Shown here piece by piece: positions 54,208-61,974 of a stretch of 64,000 bases of DNA; positions within the stretch are counted from its first letter, which is position 1; the number at the start of each line of letters is the position of its first letter. The stretch is from the NCBI GenBank assembly GCA_018262975.1, contig JADFDG010000019.1, forward strand, positions 1 through 64,000, read 5' to 3'. The position numbers and the translations under genes are program-made. The DNA is from Gammaproteobacteria bacterium (lineage in GTDB: Bacteria > Pseudomonadota > Gammaproteobacteria > Pseudomonadales > JADFDG01). Under the pieces are notes generated by a model, which made no database searches, was not told where the DNA came from, and worked only from the letters and a program-made list of their open reading frames with translations.

Positions 54208-54396
54208 ATGAAAATCATTCGTCTCGCTGCCGTCAAGGAAGCTACTGGTCTCGGCCGGTCATCAATCTACAAATTCATGGATGAAGGTACCTTTCCAAAA
54301 TCGATTCGACTGACCGGAAAGTCTGTTGGCTGGATTGATCAGGAGATCGAGGCCTGGGTTCAGGAGCGCATTGCAGAACGTGACAAGAAGTCTTGA
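54208..54396 (+). CDS. AlpA-family excisionase-like regulator
   Basis: A 62-residue MerR-like DNA-binding protein. Sequence IIRLAAVKEATGLGRSSIYKFMDEGTFPKSIRL...GWIDQEIEAWV is the classic AlpA pattern. Start chosen after GAGGAG seven bases upstream; an in-frame ATG earlier lacks a site. AlpA proteins act as excisionases or activators in integrated elements, so this marks the island as mobile or formerly mobile. Confidence 0.88.
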   Translation: MKIIRLAAVKEATGLGRSSIYKFMDEGTFPKSIRLTGKSVGWIDQEIEAWVQERIAERDKKS

Positions 54397-54819
54397 TTGC
54401 ATCAGATAGATTTGCCAATGAGATTTACCCGTTCTATATCGCCATTAATCAATCCTGACCATGCCCAGAGGCCCGGCTAGACGCTGGCCCTCTGGGCGGC
54501 CGGAAGGTCGGGTCGCCTCAGATAACTTCCGGTCGTATAACCAACTAAAATCGAAACCTGTAGGGTGTGAATTGAACCAGGAATGACGCCGAAATATCGC
54601 GTCTCTCCTGGAAATTCGGTCGGATACCTATCGTGGCCAGTGAGCGAAGCCTTGGATTCTCGAATTATGGATTGTTTACAATTCCCATTTTTCATGTAGT
54701 CCACAGATGCAATCGGGACGATCCGAAGGAATCGGCCATGAGATATTTGTATGCATGGAGAGTAAATATTTAGGATGAAGACAGTTCCTATGGCGAATAC
54801 ACGCCAGGAGGAACAAGAC
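54397..54819. other. AT-richer non-coding stretch before the HUH Rep gene, with an inverted repeat
   Basis: No convincing gene. It contains the inverted repeat GCCCAGAGG (54463-54471) and CCTCTGGGC (54489-54497) with 17 bases between. Such a dyad upstream of a rolling-circle initiator might belong to a replication origin or be a terminator for AlpA. A short minus-strand frame here has no support. Confidence 0.45.
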
Positions 54820-55971
54820 ATGATTAGCTGCAAGACTCAGCGACTGGGTATTCATATCCCTCTGCAGGAATACCGCCGTCAAGTGAGCCCGGATCTGCCC
54901 ATGCTCTGGCGCATGGCTGGATTCAAGCCCGTCAGTCAGTCCCGCGCACTGCGGGATATCGAGGCGTTTGTCGACAAAGTATTGTCGTCAAGCGAGCCCG
55001 CGATCATCGAGGGTTGCCATGCATCTCCGGTGTTCGGTGTGTCCGTAACCCGGATCGGCCGTGAGCTCCTGGAGACATTGCCACTGCTGGGGCTGTTTGA
55101 CAGTGAACACGATTACACCGAGAAGCCGTACGCCTTCCTTGATGCCTGCTGGCTAATCGAGAGCATGTATCGAATCGATCTCTCTCGGGTTTGGGCTGAT
55201 CCCCATGCCCAACTCGCCAGCTATTCCGATGCGTTGAACGGCGTGGTCGACAAGATCCGCCTTTCGGCGCGACAGGAATGGTTCCGTCGCGGGCCAAGTG
55301 ATCGACGGTACGAGGCGGGTTACCGAGCCAACAAAATCCGCCAGTACGTCTCCGGGCTTCTCCAACGGCACGCGAAGTTGCTGCTGGTTCGTGTCGATCT
55401 CGGCTACGCACGCTTTGCACGGCAATCCCTCACCATAGGCAGGCTGCGAGATGATCTTCGGGAGTTTCTGTTCCTGAAGGAACGCGGACATCCGGCCTTC
55501 CAGCACCTGGTTGGTTATATCTGGGCGATCGAGGATGGCCACCGCAAGGGGCCGCATGTTCACCTGCTGCTGATCTACAACGGCGCTGCGGTCTGGCAGG
55601 ACGTCAATATCGGCCGTACGGTTTGCGGGCTTTGGGAGAACCGTGTGACAGGCGGTGTTGGTACATCGCGCAATTGCAATGCAAAAAAGGAGGAGTACGA
55701 AGAGCTCGGGATCGGGTTGATTGAGCGTCATGACCCGGACGCTTGCGAGCGGGCGGTCTTCTTCGCCACTTACCTGGCAAAAGATCCCCATGGCCCTGAT
55801 ATCGAAGATTCCCAGTACGTGCGCATGAAGCCAGCCGGCACTGATGTGTTCGGTACCGGGGAGCAGGGCATGGATGAGTCCCGTTCTGGGCGTCCGCGCA
55901 TTCTTCCGCAAACGTGGACAGCCGAAGACATGCATAACGTCCGTTGGCCTAACAGTAGGTGGTGCCGCTGA
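54820..55971 (+). CDS. HUH rolling-circle replication initiator, inovirus Gp2 type
   Basis: A 383-residue protein. The HUH motif is GPHVHLLL with His246 and His248, and a tyrosine motif YLAK (Tyr318, Lys321) follows in the correct order. The layout (AlpA-like gene upstream, HUH protein, ATPase downstream) matches inovirus Gp2-type proteins in integrated elements. Start chosen at the ATG with AGGAGGA seven bases before it; two earlier ATGs lack a site. It should nick one DNA strand at an origin and attach covalently. Not seen: an intact virion structural set, so it is not a whole inovirus. Confidence 0.75.
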   Translation: MISCKTQRLGIHIPLQEYRRQVSPDLPMLWRMAGFKPVSQSRALRDIEAFVDKVLSSSEPAIIEGCHASPVFGVSVTRIGRELLETLPLLGLFDSEHDYTEKPYAFLDACWLIESMYRIDLSRVWADPHAQLASYSDALNGVVDKIRLSARQEWFRRGPSDRRYEAGYRANKIRQYVSGLLQRHAKLLLVRVDLGYARFARQSLTIGRLRDDLREFLFLKERGHPAFQHLVGYIWAIEDGHRKGPHVHLLLIYNGAAVWQDVNIGRTVCGLWENRVTGGVGTSRNCNAKKEEYEELGIGLIERHDPDACERAVFFATYLAKDPHGPDIEDSQYVRMKPAGTDVFGTGEQGMDESRSGRPRILPQTWTAEDMHNVRWPNSRWCR

Positions 55972-56018
55972 TTTCTTACGGCGCTCTCCAATGTCATGAA
56001 CAACGTTGGGGAGCGCTC

Positions 56019-57269
56019 ATGGATACATATGGAAGTCAGGAGTCTGCAAAAGACAACCCGTTGAAGGTGGCTCGGTCATTGCTCGGTGCAGCGGCCTTCC
56101 GGCTGGCGACCGAGCTTGAACCCGGGCATCCGGACTACCTTGCGATTTCACGTTATTACTCACCGCTATGCATCTCCCTGGGAAAGACCATCGACCGCCA
56201 GCATGGCGTGGACTGGGTGCCGGCGGATGAAGGGAACGGGTTTTTCCTCGTGCTGGGCTCTTCTGGGTCCGGCAAGACGGAGACCTTGAAGACTATCGGC
56301 AGGCAACTCGCCTGGTGTGGGTATCCAGTTCTGGTGCTCGACTTTCATGGTGACGTCCAGTTCCCGGGATTGAACTCGGTGCTCATGTCGTCAGGGGCGG
56401 TGAGTCAAACGGGGGTCAATCCGATGGACCTCGACTGTTTTCTTGATGATCGCGTTGGCCTGTACGAGCAGCGTGCCCGGCTTGTCGAGATGATCCAGCG
56501 GGCCGTGCCCACGCTCGGGGCCCGCCAGAAGATCCTGCTGCTGGATGCCATTGCCGAGGCATACGAACGGTCAGGATTCCGGGATGATGATCCGGGTACT
56601 TGGGGAAACCAGCCGCCGTCCTTGAGTGACGTCAGCCGGATACTCGACCGCTGGCGCACCGATCCCAAAATGGCCGGTGTCCGTCAATCGCTGCCGGGCT
56701 GCATTGCCGCCATCCGCCATGAGTTCGATCATCCCGTGTTCAAGAAGCGGGAGCATCTGACGCTGGAAGGCTTGCTTCGGTGGAATATCCGCGTGGACCT
56801 GAGCACCCTGACGGATGGCGTTCGCTACATCGTCGCCGAGACGCTGCTGCGCAAGGTATTCCGGGCGCTGCAGATCAAGGGTCCGATCCCGGTAAAACCT
56901 GCGAACGATACCGAGCGGTTCCGGCTTTTCATCCTGATCGACGAGGCCAAGATCCTAAGCCTTGGGCGCGGGGACGCCGAGTCCAGCAGCCATATCCTGA
57001 ACATCCTCGCGACGGAGGGTCGCAAGTTCGGTATTGGCCTGGTCATTGCCTCCCAGTTGAGCAGCCACTTTGGCGCGGAGCTGAAGGCCAATGCTGGCAC
57101 CTGGCTGGTGCTGAAGCCGATGTTCGAGGAAGAGGCCAGGAAGAATGCACCCAACGTGTCAGTACGCCCCGCTGATCTCATGCAATTGGTAGGCAAGGGG
57201 GATGGCTACCTGCGGGATCGTTCCCATCCGGTGGGGCGGCGGATTCAGGTGGTGCAGACGTCGGGTTAG
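56019..57269 (+). CDS. HerA/FtsK-like P-loop ATPase
   Basis: A 416-residue ATPase. Walker A GSSGSGKT (residues 80-87), Walker B region LFILIDEAKIL (about 302-312), and an ILATEGRKFGIGLVIASQ segment typical of HerA-like DNA pumps and conjugation ATPases. No transmembrane helix was recognised. Start taken at the ATG after GGGGAG; a GTG 60 bases upstream overlaps the Rep gene. The gap to the Rep stop is 47 bp, so the two are probably one operon acting on the nicked DNA. Family recognised by motifs, not by search. Confidence 0.75.
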   Translation: MDTYGSQESAKDNPLKVARSLLGAAAFRLATELEPGHPDYLAISRYYSPLCISLGKTIDRQHGVDWVPADEGNGFFLVLGSSGSGKTETLKTIGRQLAWCGYPVLVLDFHGDVQFPGLNSVLMSSGAVSQTGVNPMDLDCFLDDRVGLYEQRARLVEMIQRAVPTLGARQKILLLDAIAEAYERSGFRDDDPGTWGNQPPSLSDVSRILDRWRTDPKMAGVRQSLPGCIAAIRHEFDHPVFKKREHLTLEGLLRWNIRVDLSTLTDGVRYIVAETLLRKVFRALQIKGPIPVKPANDTERFRLFILIDEAKILSLGRGDAESSSHILNILATEGRKFGIGLVIASQLSSHFGAELKANAGTWLVLKPMFEEEARKNAPNVSVRPADLMQLVGKGDGYLRDRSHPVGRRIQVVQTSG

Positions 57270-57276
57270 TACGCGT

Positions 57277-58596
57277 TCAACGCTCGGCACTCAACCCCAG
57301 TTCCTCCCACATCCAGCCGAAGTCATACGCAGGCATGCCTCGCTGCGTGGCGCCTTGCGCCGTACTGCGCTCAAGGTCCTTGAGCCAGGCAATGGTGCGC
57401 TCGCGGCCGGCCTTGGTTTTCACCGCCTGGGCCGGCGTCTTGTTGCCGAGCGCCGGGATGGGCATGCGCATGGTTTCGCGGTAGTGGCGATCGAGAATGG
57501 CGAGGATCATGTCGTGCTGCTCCTCCGGCGACGGCATCGCTGCCGGGGCGGCACCGCCACCGGGCACCGGCATGGCATTGAGGTCCATTTCCTCGTAGCG
57601 GGTCAGGGCAGGGCCGACCTTGTCGCCCAGGGCCTCCTGCAGCATCAGCAATCCGCGCTCCATGCGTTGACGGGAGTTCGTCGTGAACACCAGGTGCTTG
57701 CGCTCGAGCACGGCATCGCCGAGCAGTGTGCCGGCCGGGCTCACCGATTGGGACTTGCGCCGTGACTTCGGTTTGCCTTCCGGTGCTTCACCGCTGGCGA
57801 GCCAGACCCAGCGCAGGTGGTGATCGGATGCCGGCTCCCAGCCGGGGAGGGTGTTCATGATGGCGGCGATCTCGTCGGCACGGGCCAGCAGCGGCAGCCG
57901 GCTCTTGCTCAGGAGGAGTTCATCGCCATCGCGATTGACGACCTGCGGGCGTGGCGCGAACTTGCCGGCGTACTGCCACGCGATCCAGGCGGCCGTGCTC
58001 AGCGAGGGCATCGGGTCGATACTGCTGTCTGCCTTGCGCAGGCTGGCATAGGCCTTGAGCAGGCCCTTGGTCTCATCGGGGCGAATGGGCAGGACACCGC
58101 CGGCCAGCACGTACTCCTCGTGCACGCGCAGCACCCGGGCGCAGATCACGTCCCAGCGCGAGAGGCACTGGCTGCCGGACTTCTCGTGGACGAATACCGG
58201 CTCTTCGGTCTTGCCCTTTGGTACGTCCAAAGGGCGCAGGGTCAGGCCGGTACCCGGCTGGACATCAGTGACCTCGTACAGGCGCAGCCGGCTGTCGATG
58301 AGCGCCTCCAGATACTTGCGGGCGTAGCCGTTTTCCCGCCAGCCGGCGCGCTTCAGGTAGTCGGCCGCCATGCAGGTGCCGTCGGCGCGGCGCCGGGTGG
58401 CGAAGTCCTCGAAGACAGTGGCGATGAACTCGCCGGACTGGTCGCCGACGATGTCGCTGATATCGGCAGGGTCGACGTCCAGGGCCTCGGCGGCGTGTTC
58501 CATATGCCCCCGGATCACCTCCCCGAAGAGCGACTTCCACTCGGGCCGGGTGGCGTATTTCTGCATGTTGGTGATCAGGGAACCGGTCTTGCTCAT
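57277..58596 (-). CDS. Uncharacterised 439-residue protein of the island
   Basis: A soluble protein starting MSKTGSLITNMQKYATRPEW, with no recognised catalytic motif. The last part RHYRETMRMPIPALGNKTPAQAVKTKAGRERTIAWL resembles the toxin-binding tail of MbcA/ParS/Xre antitoxins (short segments of the form PALGxxTPxxA..GR), but the rest does not match. Ribosome site is weak. It is divergent from the AbiEi-type gene by 156 bp and convergent with the ATPase. Function unknown. Confidence 0.65.
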   Translation of the reverse strand: MSKTGSLITNMQKYATRPEWKSLFGEVIRGHMEHAAEALDVDPADISDIVGDQSGEFIATVFEDFATRRRADGTCMAADYLKRAGWRENGYARKYLEALIDSRLRLYEVTDVQPGTGLTLRPLDVPKGKTEEPVFVHEKSGSQCLSRWDVICARVLRVHEEYVLAGGVLPIRPDETKGLLKAYASLRKADSSIDPMPSLSTAAWIAWQYAGKFAPRPQVVNRDGDELLLSKSRLPLLARADEIAAIMNTLPGWEPASDHHLRWVWLASGEAPEGKPKSRRKSQSVSPAGTLLGDAVLERKHLVFTTNSRQRMERGLLMLQEALGDKVGPALTRYEEMDLNAMPVPGGGAAPAAMPSPEEQHDMILAILDRHYRETMRMPIPALGNKTPAQAVKTKAGRERTIAWLKDLERSTAQGATQRGMPAYDFGWMWEELGLSAER

Positions 58597-58710
58597 GGCG
58601 GGAACTTGGGGGAGGTGGGCGGAGGGGAGCATTTCACCAGAGTCCGCAGGGGAGGGGGCAGATTTACTCCGGCGCATCCTGGTAGCCGACTGGCAATCCT
58701 GGTTGCAGGG

Positions 58711-58738
58711 TGTCAGATATAGACATACCTTTCTGACA
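58711..58738. promoter_or_regulatory. Inverted repeat ahead of the AbiEi-type gene
   Basis: TGTCAGA (58711-58717) and TCTGACA (58732-58738) form a perfect 7-bp dyad with a 14-base gap that includes an AT-rich ATATAGACAT stretch, ending 14 bp before the ATG. AbiEi antitoxins autoregulate by binding inverted repeats at this place. Confidence 0.6.
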
Positions 58739-58752
58739 AAGGAGTCACGACC

Positions 58753-59364
58753 ATGAGCCGTCTTGCCGAGAGCATCCTGTCTGCTGCCCGGGCGATGCCC
58801 GAGGGCGGTCTGTTGTCCCCCAAGGAGTTCCTGCATCTGGGGTCGCGGGCTGCCATCGACAAAACCTTGTCCCGGCTGACCCAGGAGGGGAAGTTGCTGC
58901 GGGTGAGTCGTGGTGCGTATGTCGCGCCCCGCGAGGGCCGATTTGGTTCCCGTCCGCCGTCTACCGAATCCGTGATGCAGGCCATCGAGGCCAGCTGCGG
59001 TGAAACGGTCGTGGCCAGCGGCGCGGCTGAAGCCAGCGCGCTGGGCCTGACCACGCAGGTGCCGATCCGTGAGGTCTCTCTCACCTCCGGTGCATCCCGA
59101 ACCTTGCATCTCGGCACCCGGTGCGTGGAGCTCAAACATGGCAACCGTTGGCAACTGCTGCTGGGCAAGCGCCCTGCGGGCAAAGTGATCCGTGCGCTCT
59201 CTTGGCTGGGGCCGGAGGCTGCGCCGGCGGCGCTTAAGCAACTGCGCGCCAAATTGCCCGATTCCGAATGGGAGGCCCTGCGCGGCGCGCGGGCCGCTTT
59301 GCCGAGCTGGATGGCCAAAGTGGTCAGCGAGAACCTGCAAAGTGAGGCAGGGGCGCATGGCTGA
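58753..59364 (+). CDS. AbiEi-type antitoxin (type IV toxin-antitoxin)
   Basis: A 203-residue protein with the DUF6088/AbiEi N-terminal winged helix (FLHLGSRAAIDKTLSRLTQEGKLLRVSRGAYVAP). AbiEi antitoxins repress their own promoter and counteract the AbiEii nucleotidyltransferase. AAGGAG is nine bases before the start. The stop overlaps the ATG of the toxin remnant (ATGGCTGA), as in intact abiE operons. The partner is broken, so this is an orphan antitoxin. Confidence 0.8.
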   Translation: MSRLAESILSAARAMPEGGLLSPKEFLHLGSRAAIDKTLSRLTQEGKLLRVSRGAYVAPREGRFGSRPPSTESVMQAIEASCGETVVASGAAEASALGLTTQVPIREVSLTSGASRTLHLGTRCVELKHGNRWQLLLGKRPAGKVIRALSWLGPEAAPAALKQLRAKLPDSEWEALRGARAALPSWMAKVVSENLQSEAGAHG

Positions 59365-59485
59365 TTCCTGGTTTTCGCTCCGCCGGGAAGATCAGGTTGA
59401 AGCTCTGGAATTTGCCGCGGCTCGTAGTGGGCGGCCTGCGCGCTTGCTCGAATAGGACATCCGGGTGGTCTGGGTGCTCCGCCAT
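59357..59485 (+). pseudogene. Decayed AbiEii nucleotidyltransferase toxin remnant
   Basis: The frame begins MADSWFSLRREDQVEALEFAA, which is the usual AbiEii start, overlapping the antitoxin by eight bases. It meets TAG after about 32 codons, where the family has LLEKD followed by VVW. Reading on gives DIRVVWVLRH before a second stop, and the remaining roughly 250 residues are missing. The K-to-stop change plus the deletion leaves no active toxin. Confidence 0.75.
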
Positions 59486-59615
59486 TGACATCGAGGCGGC
59501 GGGCTGGCTGTCATTTGGGGCCGCCATTCGCCTGACCTATCCGAAATGGCTGGCTGGAAGGACGGCCATCATCCCGGGCTCAGCCCAGCAAACACAAGGC
59601 GTCCGGGTTGCCAGG

Positions 59616-59652
59616 TGTCGGGTTTTTGCAGACCCTGAATGTCGGGTTTTTG
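59616..59652. repeat. Two 13-bp direct repeats ahead of the second AbiEi-like gene
   Basis: TGTCGGGTTTTTG occurs at 59616-59628 and 59640-59652, a spacing of 24 bp, ending 16 bp before the ATG. Direct repeats at this distance from a self-regulated antitoxin suggest binding sites; this is inference. Confidence 0.6.
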
Positions 59653-59668
59653 TAGGGGGGGGACGCCA

Positions 59669-60079
59669 ATGACCAAGAAGACTTTGGCTGACCGGATACA
59701 GATCCGGTTGGCCCGCAAAAAGGACAACGTGTTCCTGACCCGAGAATTCATGGATCTCGGCGGGGAGGACCAGGTACTGCGCGCCTTGCGCACCCTCGTG
59801 CGTCAGGGGCGCCTGGTGAAGCTGGGCTACGGCGTCTACGGCCGTGCCGCCACATCCCGCCTGTCCGGGCAGCCGGTGCTCTTCAACCCCAATGGCTTCG
59901 CCGGGGCGGCCCGGGAGGCGCTGACCAAGCTGGGCGTGGCTTGGGAGCCCACCGAGGCCGAGCAGGCCTACAACGAGGGCCGTTCGACGCAGGTGCCTGT
60001 AAATACGGTGGTTAGGGTCAAGGGTCGTTTCTCCCGGCGCTTGAGTGACGGTGCCTCGGAGCTAGTCCTGGAGCGTTAA
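59669..60079 (+). CDS. Second AbiEi-like (DUF6088) protein without toxin
   Basis: A 136-residue protein with DUF6088-type start LADRIQIRLARKKDNVFLTREF and the family segment LRALRTLVRQGRLVKLGYGVYGR. Preceded by a GGGGGGG run that can serve as ribosome site. No nucleotidyltransferase follows it, so this is another orphan. It may repress other promoters in the island or represent a remnant pair. Confidence 0.75.
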   Translation: MTKKTLADRIQIRLARKKDNVFLTREFMDLGGEDQVLRALRTLVRQGRLVKLGYGVYGRAATSRLSGQPVLFNPNGFAGAAREALTKLGVAWEPTEAEQAYNEGRSTQVPVNTVVRVKGRFSRRLSDGASELVLER

Positions 60080-60164
60080 TTCCACCCTGCGGGCTCTTTG
60101 GGCGTTACTGGTGCACGCTGGCCGGTCCGGCCGGGGCGTGCTGGGTGTGCCAATGCTTGCGGAT

Positions 60165-60181
60165 GAGATACAATGTATCTC
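60165..60181. promoter_or_regulatory. Palindromic operator of the RelB/YafQ operon
   Basis: GAGATACA-A-TGTATCTC is a perfect 8-bp dyad around one base, and a partial copy GATACATC follows directly. It lies 29 bp before the antitoxin ATG. RelB-family antitoxins repress their own operon at such palindromes. Confidence 0.75.
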
Positions 60182-60209
60182 GATACATCAATCCATTAGA
60201 GAGGTCCAT

Positions 60210-60488
60210 ATGGCGACTACGGCCATGGTCCACGTCCGGGTGGACGAGCAAGTCAAAGAGCAGGCAACTGAAGCGCTGGCAGCGATGGGGTTGTCTGTTT
60301 CCGATGCGGTACGGGTGTTCTTGATCCGGGTTGCGGCGGAGAAACAGTTGCCGTTTGCAATCAAGGTTCCCAATGCCGAAACGCGGTCTGCCATGGCCGA
60401 GGCTGACGGCATGGTGCGCGCGCATCGCGCCCGCTTTGACTCTGCAGGCGAACTGCTGAATGACCTCGAAAAAAACAGCCGCAAGTAA
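60210..60488 (+). CDS. RelB/DinJ-family antitoxin
   Basis: A 92-residue ribbon-helix-helix antitoxin (MVHVRVDEQVKEQATEALAAMGLSVSDAVRVFLIRV). Binds DNA and neutralises the downstream ribonuclease. Ribosome site AGAGAGG precedes. Overlaps the toxin start by 29 bases, so translation is coupled. Confidence 0.92.
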   Translation: MATTAMVHVRVDEQVKEQATEALAAMGLSVSDAVRVFLIRVAAEKQLPFAIKVPNAETRSAMAEADGMVRAHRARFDSAGELLNDLEKNSRK

Positions 60489-60789
60489 GCGGGCGCCGTT
60501 ACCGCGCGCATCCGATTACACCAAGGTGTTCCTGAAGGATTGGGAGCGCCTGTCTCGGTCCGGTCGTTACGACATGAACCGGTTGAAGGAGGCAATGACG
60601 CTGATCGTTGCCAATGATGCGCCGCTAGGGGCGGAATGGAAGGATCACGAGCTGACCGGTGACTGGGCCGATCATCGTGAGTGCCATATCGGCGGCGACT
60701 TTCTGCTTGTCTACAGGGTCGACGACAGTGGTAAGCATGGCGTTGTCGTGTTTGTCAGAACGGGTACACATGCTGAATTGTTTGAGTGA
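60460..60789 (+). CDS. YafQ-family mRNA interferase toxin
   Basis: A 109-residue RelE-superfamily toxin of the YafQ branch, which cleaves mRNA at the ribosome. Catalytic-type residues are kept in DHELTGDWADHRECHIGGDFLLVYRV and the C-terminal RTGTHAELF. The intact pair suggests it is functional. Convergent with jetD with 18 bp between stops. Confidence 0.9.
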   Translation: MTSKKTAASKRAPLPRASDYTKVFLKDWERLSRSGRYDMNRLKEAMTLIVANDAPLGAEWKDHELTGDWADHRECHIGGDFLLVYRVDDSGKHGVVVFVRTGTHAELFE

Positions 60790-60807
60790 TAACTGCGACG
60801 GAACTGC

Positions 60808-61974
60808 CTATTCGTAGGGATTGGGCGCGCTATTGCGCCATTCGCGCAGCGCGCGATGGACACGGTCGACTGGCAGGTATTCCTGTTCAAGTCGCCCCCT
60901 TTCCGCAGTGACCAGGACGCGATAGAGACTCTCCTCAGGCGGGAATAGATTGGCCGGCGCGTCCGGCCCTGCAATTGCGGGCTCTACCACAGCACGTTCT
61001 TTCAACGACTGAAATGTGGCCTCGTCCATCAAGAGCGCCGTCAGCCCGGGCCGCCATGTCCTTGCTCTCGCAAGCATGGCCATTCCCCAACTGTCCAGGT
61101 CACCCCAGTAGGCGATGCGTTTCCCGTCGAAGGCTGCACCAGCCAACCATTCGAGATTCAGGCCTGCGCCCAAAATTGCCACCGTACCCTCAAGTCGTGG
61201 CAATTGGTGTACGCATTTCTCATTTTCGACAACCAGGATATTGGGGGCGGGCAGTGCGGTTTTGGCAAGGTCTGTGGCCCGTACCCGCTGACGTGCGAAG
61301 GGCAACAGATCCTCATCAAGTGGAACGACCAGTAGCCAGTGTTCGCCTTCCTCAACGCAGCCGAGGAATTGAGTTAGCCCCTGTGGGCTGCATTGCCCTT
61401 CAAAGCGAGCATCAAGAAATGCTTTGAGTAGCGGCTGGTTTCTCTCGAGAAACTTGGTGTCCACACCGGGATGGTCGGCGCCTACTGCGCGTAACGGGCG
61501 ACCCATGCCGCATCCTGGCTCCAGCCGAGTGGCAAGCCAGGCCATGGCAACCACATCGTCTTCAGCCTGTGCTTCATGCAAGGACAGGCGTCGAACGATT
61601 ACCCGATGAAACTGAACATCCACTGCAGCGATGAGACGCTTCAGTCGCTGAGCGCTCGCCACGGTGTCACTGTCCGCGGTTGCAAACGCGAGCTCATCAA
61701 GAGTGCTCAGTTCCCATGCGACGGGAATGTCCAAAGGCTCTGCGCCGGATTGGTATCTTACAGATTCCCAATGCACGTGGCCGATAGAGACGTTACGCCA
61801 TGCCGACAGGTGGGCGCGGAGTTTCGCAGGGTCATTCCGGAAGGTATCGGGCGAAGGTTTCCCAATATTGATTCGAAGCGGCAAGGCGTCTTCTCCGAGA
61901 AGAAACGCTTCGCGGTGGTCGGCTGATTGCCACTTGCGTCTCAGATCCTTGGCGATCTCTTCCGGATTCTTCAT
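60808..61974 (-). CDS. jetD: Wadjet subunit JetD (toprim nuclease)
   Basis: A 388-residue protein. DUF3322 N-terminal half, then DUF2220 with the toprim motif YWGDLDSWGMAML (around residues 288-300, acidic metal ligands D-D). In type I Wadjet JetD cuts plasmid DNA loaded by the JetABC SMC machine. Start at the ATG of MKNPEEIAKDLRRKW, overlapping the jetC stop by four bases (ATGA). Last gene of the minus-strand operon. Confidence 0.88.
   Translation of the reverse strand: MKNPEEIAKDLRRKWQSADHREAFLLGEDALPLRINIGKPSPDTFRNDPAKLRAHLSAWRNVSIGHVHWESVRYQSGAEPLDIPVAWELSTLDELAFATADSDTVASAQRLKRLIAAVDVQFHRVIVRRLSLHEAQAEDDVVAMAWLATRLEPGCGMGRPLRAVGADHPGVDTKFLERNQPLLKAFLDARFEGQCSPQGLTQFLGCVEEGEHWLLVVPLDEDLLPFARQRVRATDLAKTALPAPNILVVENEKCVHQLPRLEGTVAILGAGLNLEWLAGAAFDGKRIAYWGDLDSWGMAMLARARTWRPGLTALLMDEATFQSLKERAVVEPAIAGPDAPANLFPPEESLYRVLVTAERGRLEQEYLPVDRVHRALREWRNSAPNPYE

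Noticed and set aside
54477-54833. 118-codon minus-strand frame upstream of the Rep gene
   Set aside because: It overlaps the Rep start, has no ribosome site and no recognisable content.
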